Shown: positions 1 through 7,561, counted from the first letter of the stretch. The stretch is DNA of 10,371 nt from Pseudomonadota bacterium (GCA_024226105.1 JAAELZ010000181.1:1-10371), one strand, 5' to 3'. Made by a program: numbers and translations. Notes: generated by a model from the sequence alone, not told the origin.

Positions 1-2
1 TT

Positions 3-830
3 GCGGCCTCTGACTCCATCTTCAGCACGCTGGATCTTGCCCCGGAACAGGATAGCGGCTCACGTAGCCTGAATAGACCCGTCCAGGGCAGTTTGTCATT
101 CGAGCAGGTTTCATTTCGGTACACGGATGGCGAGCAGGTGGCTCTGCAGGATATTAGCTTTAAGGTACCCTCGCGCTCCAAAGTGGCCCTGGTTGGCGCT
201 TCCGGCAGTGGGAAATCAACCGTGGTTAAACTGCTGATGGGCTTGTATGCGGCGAACTCGGGGTCGATCAAAATTGATGGCCAGGAAATTGGTGATTTAA
301 ACCTGACTTCCCTGCGCGAAGCCATTGCATTTGTTCCTCAGAAGTCGGTGTTGTTTAACGATAGCCTGCAGGAAAACGTACGCTATGGTTCAGCGACGCT
401 GGATCAGAATCGATTTGCTGAAGTCATCGATGCGGCCCTGCTGACGCAGCTAGTGGAGTCTCACCCCGATGGCGTGGAGCAAAATATCGGTGAGAATGGA
501 GATCGACTCTCGGGCGGACAACAACAACGCATCGCCATCGCCCGCGCATTGTATAAAAATGCGCCCATCCTGATTCTGGATGAAGCAACATCCGCACTTG
601 ATTCCGAAGCTGAAAATAAAATCCAGACCGCGATTGATGCCCTGCTCGAAAATCGTACCGCAATGATTATCGCTCACCGCTTATCAACCATTCGCAATGC
701 CGATCTGATCCTGGTTTTTGATCAGGGCCGGGTGGTCGAACAGGGCTCTCACGAATCACTAATCGAGCGTAATGGCGTTTATACCAATCTGGTCAAAGCT
801 CAGGAATACAGACAAGATCCGGGCGTCTGA
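3..830 (+). CDS. msbA: Lipid A export ATP-binding/permease protein MsbA, 3' part
   Basis: The frame is open from the left edge, so the gene starts outside the window. About 275 C-terminal residues are visible: a short linker after the membrane domain and the whole nucleotide-binding domain. Counting from the TTG at position 93, Walker A GASGSGKST is at residues 35-43, the Q-loop Gln at 83, the signature LSGGQ at 139-143, Walker B ILILDEATSALD at 159-170 with the catalytic Glu at 164, and the H-loop His at 195. All catalytic residues are present. MsbA is a homodimeric inner-membrane ABC exporter that flips core-lipid A to the periplasmic face. The domain alone would fit other lipid exporters, but the ending (GVYTNLVKAQ, compare GVYAQLHKMQ in E. 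coli) and lpxK starting 2 nt after the stop make MsbA the best call. The TTG at 93 is internal and not a real start. Confidence 0.93.
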   Translation, partial: AASDSIFSTLDLAPEQDSGSRSLNRPVQGSLSFEQVSFRYTDGEQVALQDISFKVPSRSKVALVGASGSGKSTVVKLLMGLYAANSGSIKIDGQEIGDLNLTSLREAIAFVPQKSVLFNDSLQENVRYGSATLDQNRFAEVIDAALLTQLVESHPDGVEQNIGENGDRLSGGQQQRIAIARALYKNAPILILDEATSALDSEAENKIQTAIDALLENRTAMIIAHRLSTIRNADLILVFDQGRVVEQGSHESLIERNGVYTNLVKAQEYRQDPGV

Positions 831-832
831 AC

Positions 833-1837
833 GTGCAAAGCTTCTTACGGGCACAATGGGACAAACGCGGGCTTTGGGCCTGGCTCTGGCTACCCCTGAG
901 CCTGTTTGTGTGTCTGATAGCGCGGCTAAAGCGATGGGCTTACCAGCGAGGGATATATAGCGCAACACGGGTAAACGCCCCCGTAATTGTGGTGGGCAAC
1001 CTGAGCGTAGGCGGCGCCGGAAAAACGCCCCTGGTGGCGCATATTGCCCTGTTGTTACTCAGCCATGGTTACCGGCCGGGCATTGTCAGCCGCGGCTATA
1101 AAGGCGCAGCAAGCCAATGGCCACAAACGGTAACACCGGCGAGCGACCCGTCTCAGGTCGGCGACGAACCGGTTTTACTCGCGACACTGACTCGCTGTGT
1201 GGTGGTCGCCGGGCCCAATCGGGCCGAGTCAGCGCAACAACTAATACAACAACACGACTGCAATGTCATCCTCAGCGATGACGGTTTTCAGCACTTAAAG
1301 CTTGCACGCGACATCAATATCCTGGTGTTCGATACCGCCAGCGGTAACGGGCTTGGGAACGGCTGGTGCCTGCCATCCGGGCCTTTGAGGGAATCAGCCT
1401 CGGCGCGCAAAGCAGCAGACATGCAGGTTTTTCATGATGCCACCAATACGCCGGTTACCGCTGGCATTTACTCAATGGCGCTGCTGCCCGGTAAAATCTA
1501 TTCTCTAAAGGACAGAACAGTCGCCCCCACCGAGCGCCTCCGCCAGCAGCCACTACATGCCATCGCTGGAATCGGCCGGCCGGCCCGGTTTTTTGATACT
1601 TTAAGATTGATGGGTTTGACTATTATTGAGCACGCTTTTGATGATCATCATCCCTTTAGCGCGAAAGACCTTGAGTTTGGTGATGAATATGATCTCATCA
1701 CTACCGAAAAAGATGCGATAAAATTGACAGGCATCCCGACAACACAGATCATCTGGGTGTTACCGGTCGTGGCGAAACCGGGTGAACCTTTTGATACTGA
1801 TATATTGCAAAACTTGAGGAAGCTTAAAACACCATGA
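833..1837 (+). CDS. lpxK: Tetraacyldisaccharide 4'-kinase LpxK
   Basis: LpxK phosphorylates the 4' position of the tetraacyldisaccharide 1-phosphate precursor using ATP, giving lipid IVA, at the cytoplasmic face of the inner membrane. The protein is 334 residues, the usual length. A hydrophobic N-terminal helix (about residues 15-32) fits the known membrane anchor. The P-loop is at 58-66 (SVGGAGKTP), followed by SRGY (86-89), GDEP (110-113), DDGFQH (149-154), GPLRE (183-187) and TTEKDAIKL (290-298), all typical of the family. The GTG start at 833 is chosen because it lies 2 nt after the msbA stop and gives the N-terminal helix and spacing to the P-loop seen in other LpxK proteins. Its ribosome binding site is weak, which suggests translational coupling to msbA. 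The stop overlaps the next start as ATGA. Confidence 0.97.
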   Translation: MQSFLRAQWDKRGLWAWLWLPLSLFVCLIARLKRWAYQRGIYSATRVNAPVIVVGNLSVGGAGKTPLVAHIALLLLSHGYRPGIVSRGYKGAASQWPQTVTPASDPSQVGDEPVLLATLTRCVVVAGPNRAESAQQLIQQHDCNVILSDDGFQHLKLARDINILVFDTASGNGLGNGWCLPSGPLRESASARKAADMQVFHDATNTPVTAGIYSMALLPGKIYSLKDRTVAPTERLRQQPLHAIAGIGRPARFFDTLRLMGLTIIEHAFDDHHPFSAKDLEFGDEYDLITTEKDAIKLTGIPTTQIIWVLPVVAKPGEPFDTDILQNLRKLKTP

Positions 1838-2577
1838 TTGCCTTTACCGTCATAATTCCAGCTCGTTTTGGTGCCAGCCGTCTACCCGGCAAGCCTTTGC
1901 TGGATCTGGCTGGCAGGCCCATGATTCAGCACGTTGTATCGCGCGCGCTCGAAAGCGGGGCAGCTCGCGTGGTCGTCGCTACCGATGACGCGCGCATCGA
2001 ACAGGCTGCCATAAAGAGCGGTGCCCTTGCGGTTATGACCCGGGCAGATCATCAATCCGGTACCGATAGAATTGCCGAGGCGGCCCAAACCCTTGCCCTG
2101 CCGGACGATGAAATAATTATAAATGTACAGGGCGACGAACCGGATATGCCGCCCGAACTGATTCGCCAGATGGCAACGGCACTGGCCGAAAAAAACCATG
2201 CAGCAATGTGCACCGCCTGCACTCCTGTCACAGATCGTGACACCTTGAATGACCCCAACGTGGTTAAAGTGGTACGCGATACAAACGATTTTGCCCTTTA
2301 TTTCAGCCGCGCTGCGATTGCATTTGACCGTGACGACCAGGGCAAATTTGCCTATCGTCGACACCTGGGGATTTATGCCTACCGTGCAAAATACGTCATT
2401 GATTTTAGTAATACACCGGCCTGCACACTGGAGCAAACCGAAAAACTCGAACAGTTACGCGCGCTGTATCGGGGGGACAGGCTGTATTGTCCTGATGCCA
2501 TAAAATCACCGGGAATCGGCATTGATACCGAGACGGATATAAAACGCGCTCGTGCAGAGTGGATAAAAAAGGTCTGA
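1834..2577 (+). CDS. kdsB: 3-deoxy-manno-octulosonate cytidylyltransferase (CMP-Kdo synthetase)
   Basis: KdsB joins CTP and Kdo to CMP-Kdo, the donor used to add the inner-core Kdo sugars to lipid IVA, in the cytoplasm. The protein has 247 residues, normal for the family. Landmarks are the nucleotide-binding N-terminus IPARFGASRLPGKPL (8-22), ATDD (49-52), SGTDRIAEA (75-83), the metal/CTP-site NVQGDEP (97-103), NDPNVVKVV (139-147), YFSRAAI (156-162), RHLGIYAYR (176-184) and LEQTEKLEQLR (199-209). The ATG overlaps the lpxK stop by 4 nt, so the two are almost certainly translationally coupled. In E. coli and Pseudomonas a Trm112-like gene (ycaR) lies between lpxK and kdsB; here there is no room for it. 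Confidence 0.97.
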   Translation: MIAFTVIIPARFGASRLPGKPLLDLAGRPMIQHVVSRALESGAARVVVATDDARIEQAAIKSGALAVMTRADHQSGTDRIAEAAQTLALPDDEIIINVQGDEPDMPPELIRQMATALAEKNHAAMCTACTPVTDRDTLNDPNVVKVVRDTNDFALYFSRAAIAFDRDDQGKFAYRRHLGIYAYRAKYVIDFSNTPACTLEQTEKLEQLRALYRGDRLYCPDAIKSPGIGIDTETDIKRARAEWIKKV

Positions 2578-2580
2578 ACT

Positions 2581-3207
2581 ATGAGAACACTTAAACATCT
2601 TTTTGACAATAATTTTCGATGGGCCAGTCAAATAAAGGAGAAAAACCCTGATTTTTTCTCGCACTTGTCCAGCCAGCAGGCACCGGAATACCTCTGGATA
2701 GGCTGTTCTGATAGCAGGGTTCCTGCAAATGAGATCGTGGATTTACCCCCGGGCGAAGTATTTGTGCATCGCAATATTGCCAATGTAGTGGTTCACACCG
2801 ATTTGAACTGCCTTTCTGTCATTCAATATGCGGTAGACGTGCTCCGGGTAAAACACATCATCGTCTGTGGCCACTATGGCTGTGGTGGCATCAAAGCTGC
2901 GATGGAAGGCCAGGAGCACGGCCTGATCGACAACTGGTTACGCCATATCAAAGACGTGTATCGATTCAACGCTGACAAATTGCGCGGCTTGAATGGCGAT
3001 GAAAAGCTGGATTTACTCTGTGAGCTGAACGTTATTGAGCAAGTGATCAACGTGTGTAATTCAACGATCGTACAAAATGCCTGGGAAAGGGGCGCCAAAC
3101 TAGCCGTACATGCCTGGGTATACAGTATTGAAGACGGGATTTTGAAAGATTTGCAAACCAGTATTTCATCCATTGAACAGCTTAAGGAAAATCAGGGCGC
3201 TTCGTAG
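2581..3207 (+). CDS. can: Beta-class carbonic anhydrase
   Basis: This enzyme interconverts CO2 and bicarbonate with a zinc ion, supplying bicarbonate to carboxylases in the cytoplasm. The protein is 208 residues, slightly shorter than E. coli Can. The zinc and catalytic residues are all visible: Cys42, Asp44 and Arg46 in CSDSR (42-46), and His98 and Cys101 in GHYGCGG (97-103). These numbers coincide with the E. coli Can ligands. The helix signature HRNIAN (63-68) and the C-terminal HAWVYSIEDG are also typical. The gene starts 3 nt after kdsB with AAGG about 8 nt upstream of the ATG, so it is probably co-transcribed with the lipid A/Kdo genes. I see no metabolic reason for the pairing and treat it as operon hitch-hiking. 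Confidence 0.95.
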   Translation: MRTLKHLFDNNFRWASQIKEKNPDFFSHLSSQQAPEYLWIGCSDSRVPANEIVDLPPGEVFVHRNIANVVVHTDLNCLSVIQYAVDVLRVKHIIVCGHYGCGGIKAAMEGQEHGLIDNWLRHIKDVYRFNADKLRGLNGDEKLDLLCELNVIEQVINVCNSTIVQNAWERGAKLAVHAWVYSIEDGILKDLQTSISSIEQLKENQGAS

Positions 3208-3210
3208 ACC

Positions 3211-3561
3211 ATGCCTGAAAACCCCTCCGGCCTGACTCAGACCACCTCGGATGGTGGTCCCGTTTCTTCAGACACGTTTACCGTGGAGGTGGTGTATTGC
3301 CTGCCCGAAAAACAAAGCTGTGTCGTGTTGCAGGTGGTTGAAGGTTGCACAGCGGGTGCAGCCATCAAGCGCTCCGCGCTGCTTGATAAGTTTGAACTCA
3401 AACTGGAGGGGAAGTATTCCGCCCCTATCGGTATTTTCGGAAAACAGGTCACACCAGATAGCCTACTAAAACCCGGTGACCGCGTCGAAATATATCGCCC
3501 CCTGCTACTTTCGCCAACGGAAGCCAGAAGACTAAGAGCAAAGACCCTTTCAGAGTCTTAA
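3211..3561 (+). CDS. rnfH: RnfH/UPF0125 family ubiquitin-fold protein
   Basis: The 116-residue product matches the RnfH (RatB/PasI-like) family, small beta-grasp proteins of poorly settled function. Landmarks are VEVVYCLPEKQ (25-35), the central GKYSAPIGIFGK segment (67-78), LKPGDRVEIYRPLLL (86-100) and the basic tail PTEARRLRAK (102-111). The first 22 residues are Ser/Thr/Pro-rich and longer than in E. coli. The start could therefore be overcalled, but the ATG 3 nt after the can stop is the natural choice and I see no better downstream start with a binding site. In E. coli the family member sits next to ratA/pasT; here no such partner is seen, so a toxin-antitoxin role is not supported by context. 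It is the last gene of the packed operon. Confidence 0.88.
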   Translation: MPENPSGLTQTTSDGGPVSSDTFTVEVVYCLPEKQSCVVLQVVEGCTAGAAIKRSALLDKFELKLEGKYSAPIGIFGKQVTPDSLLKPGDRVEIYRPLLLSPTEARRLRAKTLSES

Positions 3562-3624
3562 AACACACGCTATCAGGGCTGAACTGTTAAAATAGCCGCC
3601 TTTATTTAGCAGCCACGTTTCACT
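3562..3624 (+). promoter_or_regulatory. Possible promoter region before the epimerase gene
   Basis: This 63-nt gap ends the run of 2-3 nt spacings and may carry a start point for the epimerase gene. A TAAAAT hexamer at 3588-3593 resembles a sigma-70 -10 box. No good -35 hexamer lies 16-18 nt upstream of it, and there is no clear Shine-Dalgarno sequence before the ATG at 3625. No terminator hairpin is visible after the RnfH-family gene, so read-through from the upstream operon is equally possible. Confidence 0.2.
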
Positions 3625-4641
3625 ATGCACGTACTCATTACCGGCGGCGCAGGATTTATCGGTTCCACACTGGCGCATCGCCTGCTTGATCGTGGAGACA
3701 CCGTCACCGCAATCGACAACCTCAACGACTACTACGAAGTCAGCCTCAAAGAAGCGAGGCTGGAACGCCTGACTGTGCGCAAAGGGTTTCACTTTATCAA
3801 AATGGATCTGGTTGATGAGGCCAGCCTGAAAGTACTGTTCGCTGATAATCCGTTTGACGCGGTAATGAATCTCGCTGCACAGGCCGGGGTACGCTATTCA
3901 ATTGATAACCCCGGTGCGTATGTCTCTTCAAATCTGGTTGGTTTTGGGTATTTGCTGGAATGCTGTCGCCATCATCAAATCAAACACCTGGTGTTCGCCT
4001 CTTCCAGTTCCGTATATGGGGCAAATACTAAACTGCCTTTTTCCGAGGATGATCCGGTAGATCACCCCGTATCTATATATGCAGCGAGTAAAAAAGCCAA
4101 TGAACTGATGGCCCATACCTACGCACACCTTTACGGCGTACCGTGCACCGGCCTGCGCTTTTTCACCGTCTACGGCCCCTGGGGTCGGCCGGATATGGCA
4201 TTCTTCAAATTTACGCGCATGATGCTCGCGGGCGAATCTATCCCGGTATTTAATCATGGCAAGCTGAGTCGTGACTTCACCTATATCGATGATATCGTGG
4301 AAGGCGTAATTCGCGTCATTGATCAGCCGGCAAGACCCGATGCATCTTTCAGCTCGGATCAACCCACCCCGGCCGCCAGCCACGCGCCGTTCAGGGTCTA
4401 CAACATCGGTAACGGCTGCCGTGTGAAGCTAATGGATTACATCGAAACTCTGGAAGACTGCCTGGGGGTTAAAGCCAACTATGAAATGCTGCCCATGCAG
4501 GATGGTGATGTCCACGCGACCAATGCAGATATCAGTCGCCTGAAAGCCGAATTTGGGTTTGAACCTAAAACGGATGTAAGAACCGGATTGCAGGCTTTTG
4601 TGGACTGGTATCGGTTGTATTACCAGGTCCCGGCAAAGTAG
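3625..4641 (+). CDS. NAD-dependent UDP-glucuronate 4-epimerase type SDR enzyme
   Basis: This 338-residue protein is an extended short-chain dehydrogenase/reductase. It has the NAD-binding motif GGAGFIG (7-13), an acidic residue at the end of beta-2 (AIDN, 29-32), catalytic Ser in SSSSVYG (126-132), and the Tyr/Lys pair Y152-x3-K156 (YAASK). The subfamily call rests on DNLNDYY (31-37), AAQAGVRYS (84-92), TVYGPWGRPDMA (181-192), SRDFTYIDD (215-223) and PMQDGDV (290-296). These are characteristic of bacterial UDP-glucuronate 4-epimerases (names in use: LpsL, Cap1J, Uge). They convert UDP-glucuronate to UDP-galacturonate for lipopolysaccharide core, O-antigen or capsule. The Pro/Ser-rich stretch at 236-255 is a variable loop also found in relatives. 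Length is normal and the protein looks intact. UDP-glucose or UDP-GlcNAc 4-epimerase activity is a less likely alternative. Confidence 0.9.
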   Translation: MHVLITGGAGFIGSTLAHRLLDRGDTVTAIDNLNDYYEVSLKEARLERLTVRKGFHFIKMDLVDEASLKVLFADNPFDAVMNLAAQAGVRYSIDNPGAYVSSNLVGFGYLLECCRHHQIKHLVFASSSSVYGANTKLPFSEDDPVDHPVSIYAASKKANELMAHTYAHLYGVPCTGLRFFTVYGPWGRPDMAFFKFTRMMLAGESIPVFNHGKLSRDFTYIDDIVEGVIRVIDQPARPDASFSSDQPTPAASHAPFRVYNIGNGCRVKLMDYIETLEDCLGVKANYEMLPMQDGDVHATNADISRLKAEFGFEPKTDVRTGLQAFVDWYRLYYQVPAK

Positions 4642-4652
4642 TCATTTGAATT

Positions 4653-4672
4653 CCCCGGTAGTCTTACCCGGG
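4653..4672 (+). terminator. Weak hairpin after the epimerase gene
   Basis: Arms CCCCGGTA (4653-4660) and TACCCGGG (4665-4672) pair over eight positions with one C-C mismatch and a 4-nt loop, starting 12 nt after the epimerase stop. There is no T-run after it, so it is not a standard intrinsic terminator. It may slow or partly end transcription, or protect the 3' end of the message. Downstream, TTGACA at 4739-4744 is a perfect -35 hexamer, but the matching -10 position would fall inside the next coding region and is poor. TACAAT at 4708-4713 lacks a -35 partner. Confidence 0.25.
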
Positions 4673-4752
4673 AGGCGATAAGTCGAAATTGAGGATGAAG
4701 GATACCCTACAATCACCATTGGCAAAAAACCGACAAAGTTGACAACACAATA

Positions 4753-6933
4753 ATGAGCCAAGACTATTTCAAGCCAATCAGGGATTTTGAATTTGCCCCG
4801 CTGCTGGCAACGATTATTGCAGTCGTCGGTGTATTAATGTTCTCGTTTGGCCCGGCGGAGGATGGCGATTTATGGTGGCAAATGGCCTACGGCAGGTATT
4901 TTCTGGAACACGGTACCCTGATCCCTGACCACAGCATCTATAGTTGGACAGTGGCTAAAAACAGTCTTATTTACTGCGCATGGATAGGCGAATTAGCGCT
5001 ATATCTCGTTTATAAGTACTCCGGCTTAATGGGGCTGAGCGTTATGCGGTCACTTATCATGTTGCTTCCTTTGTTCATATTGATGTGGATGAAACGCCGA
5101 GAAAAGTCCAGCCTGCCGATATTAGTCCTGCTCGGTGTACTGCTTTGTTACCTGGTATCACGCAACGCTGGCGGCCTGTTAAAACCCGAATTGTTTAGCT
5201 ACGGTTTTTTCACTGTTCTGGTGACACTATATTTTCTTATTAAGCGAAGTAGCGATGATGCCCTAAAATACATTTATGCGATCCCCTTGCTGATGTTGAT
5301 ATGGGTAAACACACATGGGGCATTCGTAATAGGTTGCTTTTTCCTGGCGGTTGCAGTTGTCGGCGAAGGCATAAATTTTGTTGTCAAGCCTTCGCCAGGC
5401 CTGTCGCCGAATCAATTTAAACACATCGCGATTGCTTCGGTTCTTAGCATATTCGCTCTGTTTATAACGCCCTATGGCTACAAGTACCCGCTTCAATTAA
5501 TCACTCAATTTGTTAGCGGCACCCAAAACGAGAACTTCTCCAACGTATCCGCCTACCTCAGTATTTTCGACAACTCTCTCAGCCATTTGAATATACCGCA
5601 GTACCTGAGCATTACTCTACTGATTTTATTACCATTTTTCATCGAAAAGGTAGTTCGGAGGTCAGTGGATTTTGGCTTAATCCTGGTTGTCATCACATTC
5701 CTGCTGCTGGGTACAGGGTATGGACGGCTCTCCTACTTTTGCCCGGTCGTACTTTTGTTTACCCTTCACCACCTTATGCAGGATAGTCAGTGGTGGTCGA
5801 ACGTCAGGCAAAATAAAAACCTTTACAGATCTATCGCCTTGATTAGCCTGGCGTTGATGCTTGGCATGCTTGTGCACAGAGATCAGGTAATTAAGCTAGG
5901 CGATCCTCGCGGAAACACATTGCAGGCCGGCTATCTCAACCCGGTCTCGGAAACAGAATTCATCCAAACCTTCTTCCCGGATCAGCGGTATTGCAACGGT
6001 TACAACGGCGGCGGCTATATGCTGTGGAAAATCGGCCCTGAACAAAAAGTGATGATCGATCCTCGCTATTTTCCATACAGTTCCTGGTACAACGACTGGT
6101 TCGACATGTCAACCAGCGCAGAACCTGAAAGTAAGATTAATAAATTTACTTGTGATCTTTGGGTATTAAACCATAGGTACGAATACATGAATTCAGCCCT
6201 GGTTAAAATGCCGGACTGGAAACTGGTATTCGTTGGTGAGGCAGCGGCGGTATATGCAAGGCCCGAGCATTTTGCAAAGATAGACGGCCTCCAGTTATCA
6301 GACAGACTACCCACAATCGCCAGCTTGCCCAGAACAGCACTGGTTATAAATTTGCTTTTGTACAACGGCGAACTCAGACACGCGCTGCAATTGGCCGAAT
6401 CAATTCAATCCAGGTGGTCAAATACTAGAAATGCCGAAAAAGCAAAAAATGCACTTGCCTTCGTCAAAGCAACAATCGCTTTTAAAGCTGAAAACTATTT
6501 TATCGCCTATAGCTTATTTAGTATCGCAAATACGGAAGATGCCGTGATCTCCAATCGCAAACGCCAAATTCAAGCTGGGCAGTTTTTAACTGAAACAAAT
6601 TGGCACGAAGGCGACCTTTCTTCGGCACACCGAATCGCCCAGGAGGTATTAGCACTTGATTCTGATAATGTTATCAGCCTGTATAACGCCGCTTCGCTAT
6701 CATTAAAAAATTCAAACCAATATCTAGTTCCGCCAAATAGCGACTGGAAAAAGTGGCTCAAACGCTTCTTGGAATTAAGTACCGGGGAGTCTGCCGTACC
6801 TGCAAAGTACCTTGGGTATGCAAAGCAAATGCTCGATACCGGGATAGCGGTACCTAAACCTCCACTCAGGCCTGCCTCGCGGAATTCCTTGACAGAAGAA
6901 AATCAGGAACTACTGCAATCATTTATTCTTTGA
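4753..6933 (+). CDS. Large polytopic membrane protein, GT-C-like, with helical-repeat C-terminus
   Basis: I do not recognise a named function for this 726-residue protein. Residues about 15-375 are strongly hydrophobic, with roughly 9-11 predicted membrane segments beginning at 17-33. Just after the first segment comes an acidic, aromatic loop, EDGDLWWQMAYGR (36-48). Its position and character recall the first-loop Asp motif of GT-C glycosyltransferases (ArnT/PMT-like), which use polyprenyl-phosphate sugars. Further landmarks are NTHG (186-189), TPYGYKYP (239-246), and a soluble segment with NGGGYMLWK (418-426) and MIDPRY (434-439). Similar D-x-D-x-W-W, N-x-H-G and GGY-LW...DxR patterns occur, to my knowledge, in uncharacterised bacterial membrane proteins. 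Residues about 525-660 are alpha-helical and TPR-like (for example HALQLAES and AHRIAQEVLALDSDN). The ATG has no strong ribosome binding site. Neighbouring sugar genes suggest transfer to or assembly of a surface glycan; this is inference. Confidence 0.85.
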   Translation: MSQDYFKPIRDFEFAPLLATIIAVVGVLMFSFGPAEDGDLWWQMAYGRYFLEHGTLIPDHSIYSWTVAKNSLIYCAWIGELALYLVYKYSGLMGLSVMRSLIMLLPLFILMWMKRREKSSLPILVLLGVLLCYLVSRNAGGLLKPELFSYGFFTVLVTLYFLIKRSSDDALKYIYAIPLLMLIWVNTHGAFVIGCFFLAVAVVGEGINFVVKPSPGLSPNQFKHIAIASVLSIFALFITPYGYKYPLQLITQFVSGTQNENFSNVSAYLSIFDNSLSHLNIPQYLSITLLILLPFFIEKVVRRSVDFGLILVVITFLLLGTGYGRLSYFCPVVLLFTLHHLMQDSQWWSNVRQNKNLYRSIALISLALMLGMLVHRDQVIKLGDPRGNTLQAGYLNPVSETEFIQTFFPDQRYCNGYNGGGYMLWKIGPEQKVMIDPRYFPYSSWYNDWFDMSTSAEPESKINKFTCDLWVLNHRYEYMNSALVKMPDWKLVFVGEAAAVYARPEHFAKIDGLQLSDRLPTIASLPRTALVINLLLYNGELRHALQLAESIQSRWSNTRNAEKAKNALAFVKATIAFKAENYFIAYSLFSIANTEDAVISNRKRQIQAGQFLTETNWHEGDLSSAHRIAQEVLALDSDNVISLYNAASLSLKNSNQYLVPPNSDWKKWLKRFLELSTGESAVPAKYLGYAKQMLDTGIAVPKPPLRPASRNSLTEENQELLQSFIL

Positions 6934-6957
6934 ACTTAAATCCCTCAGTTGAACATC

Positions 6958-7076
6958 GTGAAGGGTGCGCCCAGGGTGGCCAGAAAATAGACCCAGAGCA
7001 CACAAAACATAACGCAGCCATGCGCGCCACAGGAGTGCAATATACCCTGTAGCGCCCTTCACTCTATGAGTGAAGG
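6958..7076 (+). other. Competing inverted repeats (attenuator- or terminator-like structure)
   Basis: Two pairings compete for one segment. A distal inverted repeat joins 6958-6977 (GTGAAGGGTGCGCCCAGGGT) with 7044-7062 (ACCCTGTAGCGCCCTTCAC). It pairs GTGAAGGG, then GC, then CAGGGT, with one G-T pair and a small internal loop. A nested GTGGC (6976-6980) with GCCAC (7026-7030) could extend it. A local perfect 9-bp hairpin pairs CCTTCACTC (7056-7064) with GAGTGAAGG (7068-7076) around a TAT loop. Both need CCTTCAC, so they cannot coexist. The local hairpin is followed by a T-run only at 7087-7091, 10 nt beyond the stem, so termination is uncertain. It lies 25 nt after the stop of the large membrane protein gene. 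A small MITE-like insertion is an alternative reading of the distal repeat. Confidence 0.4.
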
Positions 7077-7154
7077 TTGGAAATACAGTTTTTCTATTGC
7101 AATTCATATACTTATTAAAGCCTCACAGCGGTCAACCGGGGATTTTAGGTTTAT

Positions 7155-7561
7155 CTACTTGAGTAGGACAGCTTTGTTTACATTTGATTGTGAGTTGTTT
7201 TTCATTTTTACTATATCACTCTGTAATTTTGCAAACGGCAGGTTCAGAGATTTTTGATCTTTAGCAATTCTATTGATATGGGTAGCTATATTTGAATCAT
7301 CAAATGTTGTAGAAGTAAGTTTTGTTGGTTGCTCTTCGTTTAAAGTAGTCACCTGCTTGCTTTGCCATAAAGCAATCGCTCCCGGACTTACAAGGGTGAT
7401 TATAATTGCCCATATTGAAAACACCCTTGCGCTTTTAGCATTTTCACGAGCTTCTACACGTTCCTTATACTCTAGTTGGTCAAAGAGTCATCGTCTGTAT
7501 CGGCCGCTTTGACATGCTCCAGCCACTGCTGTTGCTTACTGGTATTTGGCTGTGACGGCTT
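7155..7561 (-). pseudogene. Decayed gene for a small single-pass membrane protein
   Basis: Reading on the minus strand, an AGGAG box (7568-7572) is followed after 6 nt by AAG where a start codon would fit, at 7559-7561. From there the frame encodes PSQPNTSKQQQWLEHVKAAD and an acidic TDDDS stretch, then stops at a TAG (7472-7474). Adding one base in the T-run near 7481-7483 joins it to a second frame, which runs through EYKERVEARENAKSARV, a hydrophobic segment (FSIWAIIITLVSPGAIALW) and a polar, helical tail to the TAG at 7155-7157. The rebuilt product would be about 135 residues: charged helix, one membrane span, then a polar domain of unknown role. The two lesions (ATG to AAG, and a 1-nt loss) point to a pseudogene. 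The part from GTG at 7424 (89 residues) is still open, but I see no sign that it is expressed by itself. I recognise no family. Confidence 0.45.

Noticed and set aside
1882..2436. 184-codon minus-strand open frame opposite kdsB
   Set aside because: It lies entirely opposite a clear kdsB coding region, has no recognisable motifs or binding site, and is a shadow of that gene's codon usage.
3211..3561. Toxin-antitoxin reading (RatB/PasI antitoxin) of the RnfH-family gene
   Set aside because: No ratA/pasT-like partner is present next to it, and the toxin-antitoxin role of this family is not supported by this context.
3928..4383. 151-codon minus-strand open frame opposite the epimerase gene
   Set aside because: The plus strand encodes a complete, motif-rich epimerase here; the minus frame shows no family features.
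7021..7030. TGCGCGCCAC shared with 10082-10091
   Set aside because: A single 10-base match is expected many times by chance in a window of this size and the flanks do not match.
7155..7561. Similarity of the QQQWLEHVKAAD segment to small IS66-type accessory proteins
   Set aside because: Only the first dozen residues resemble them; the expected downstream motif is missing and a membrane segment follows instead.
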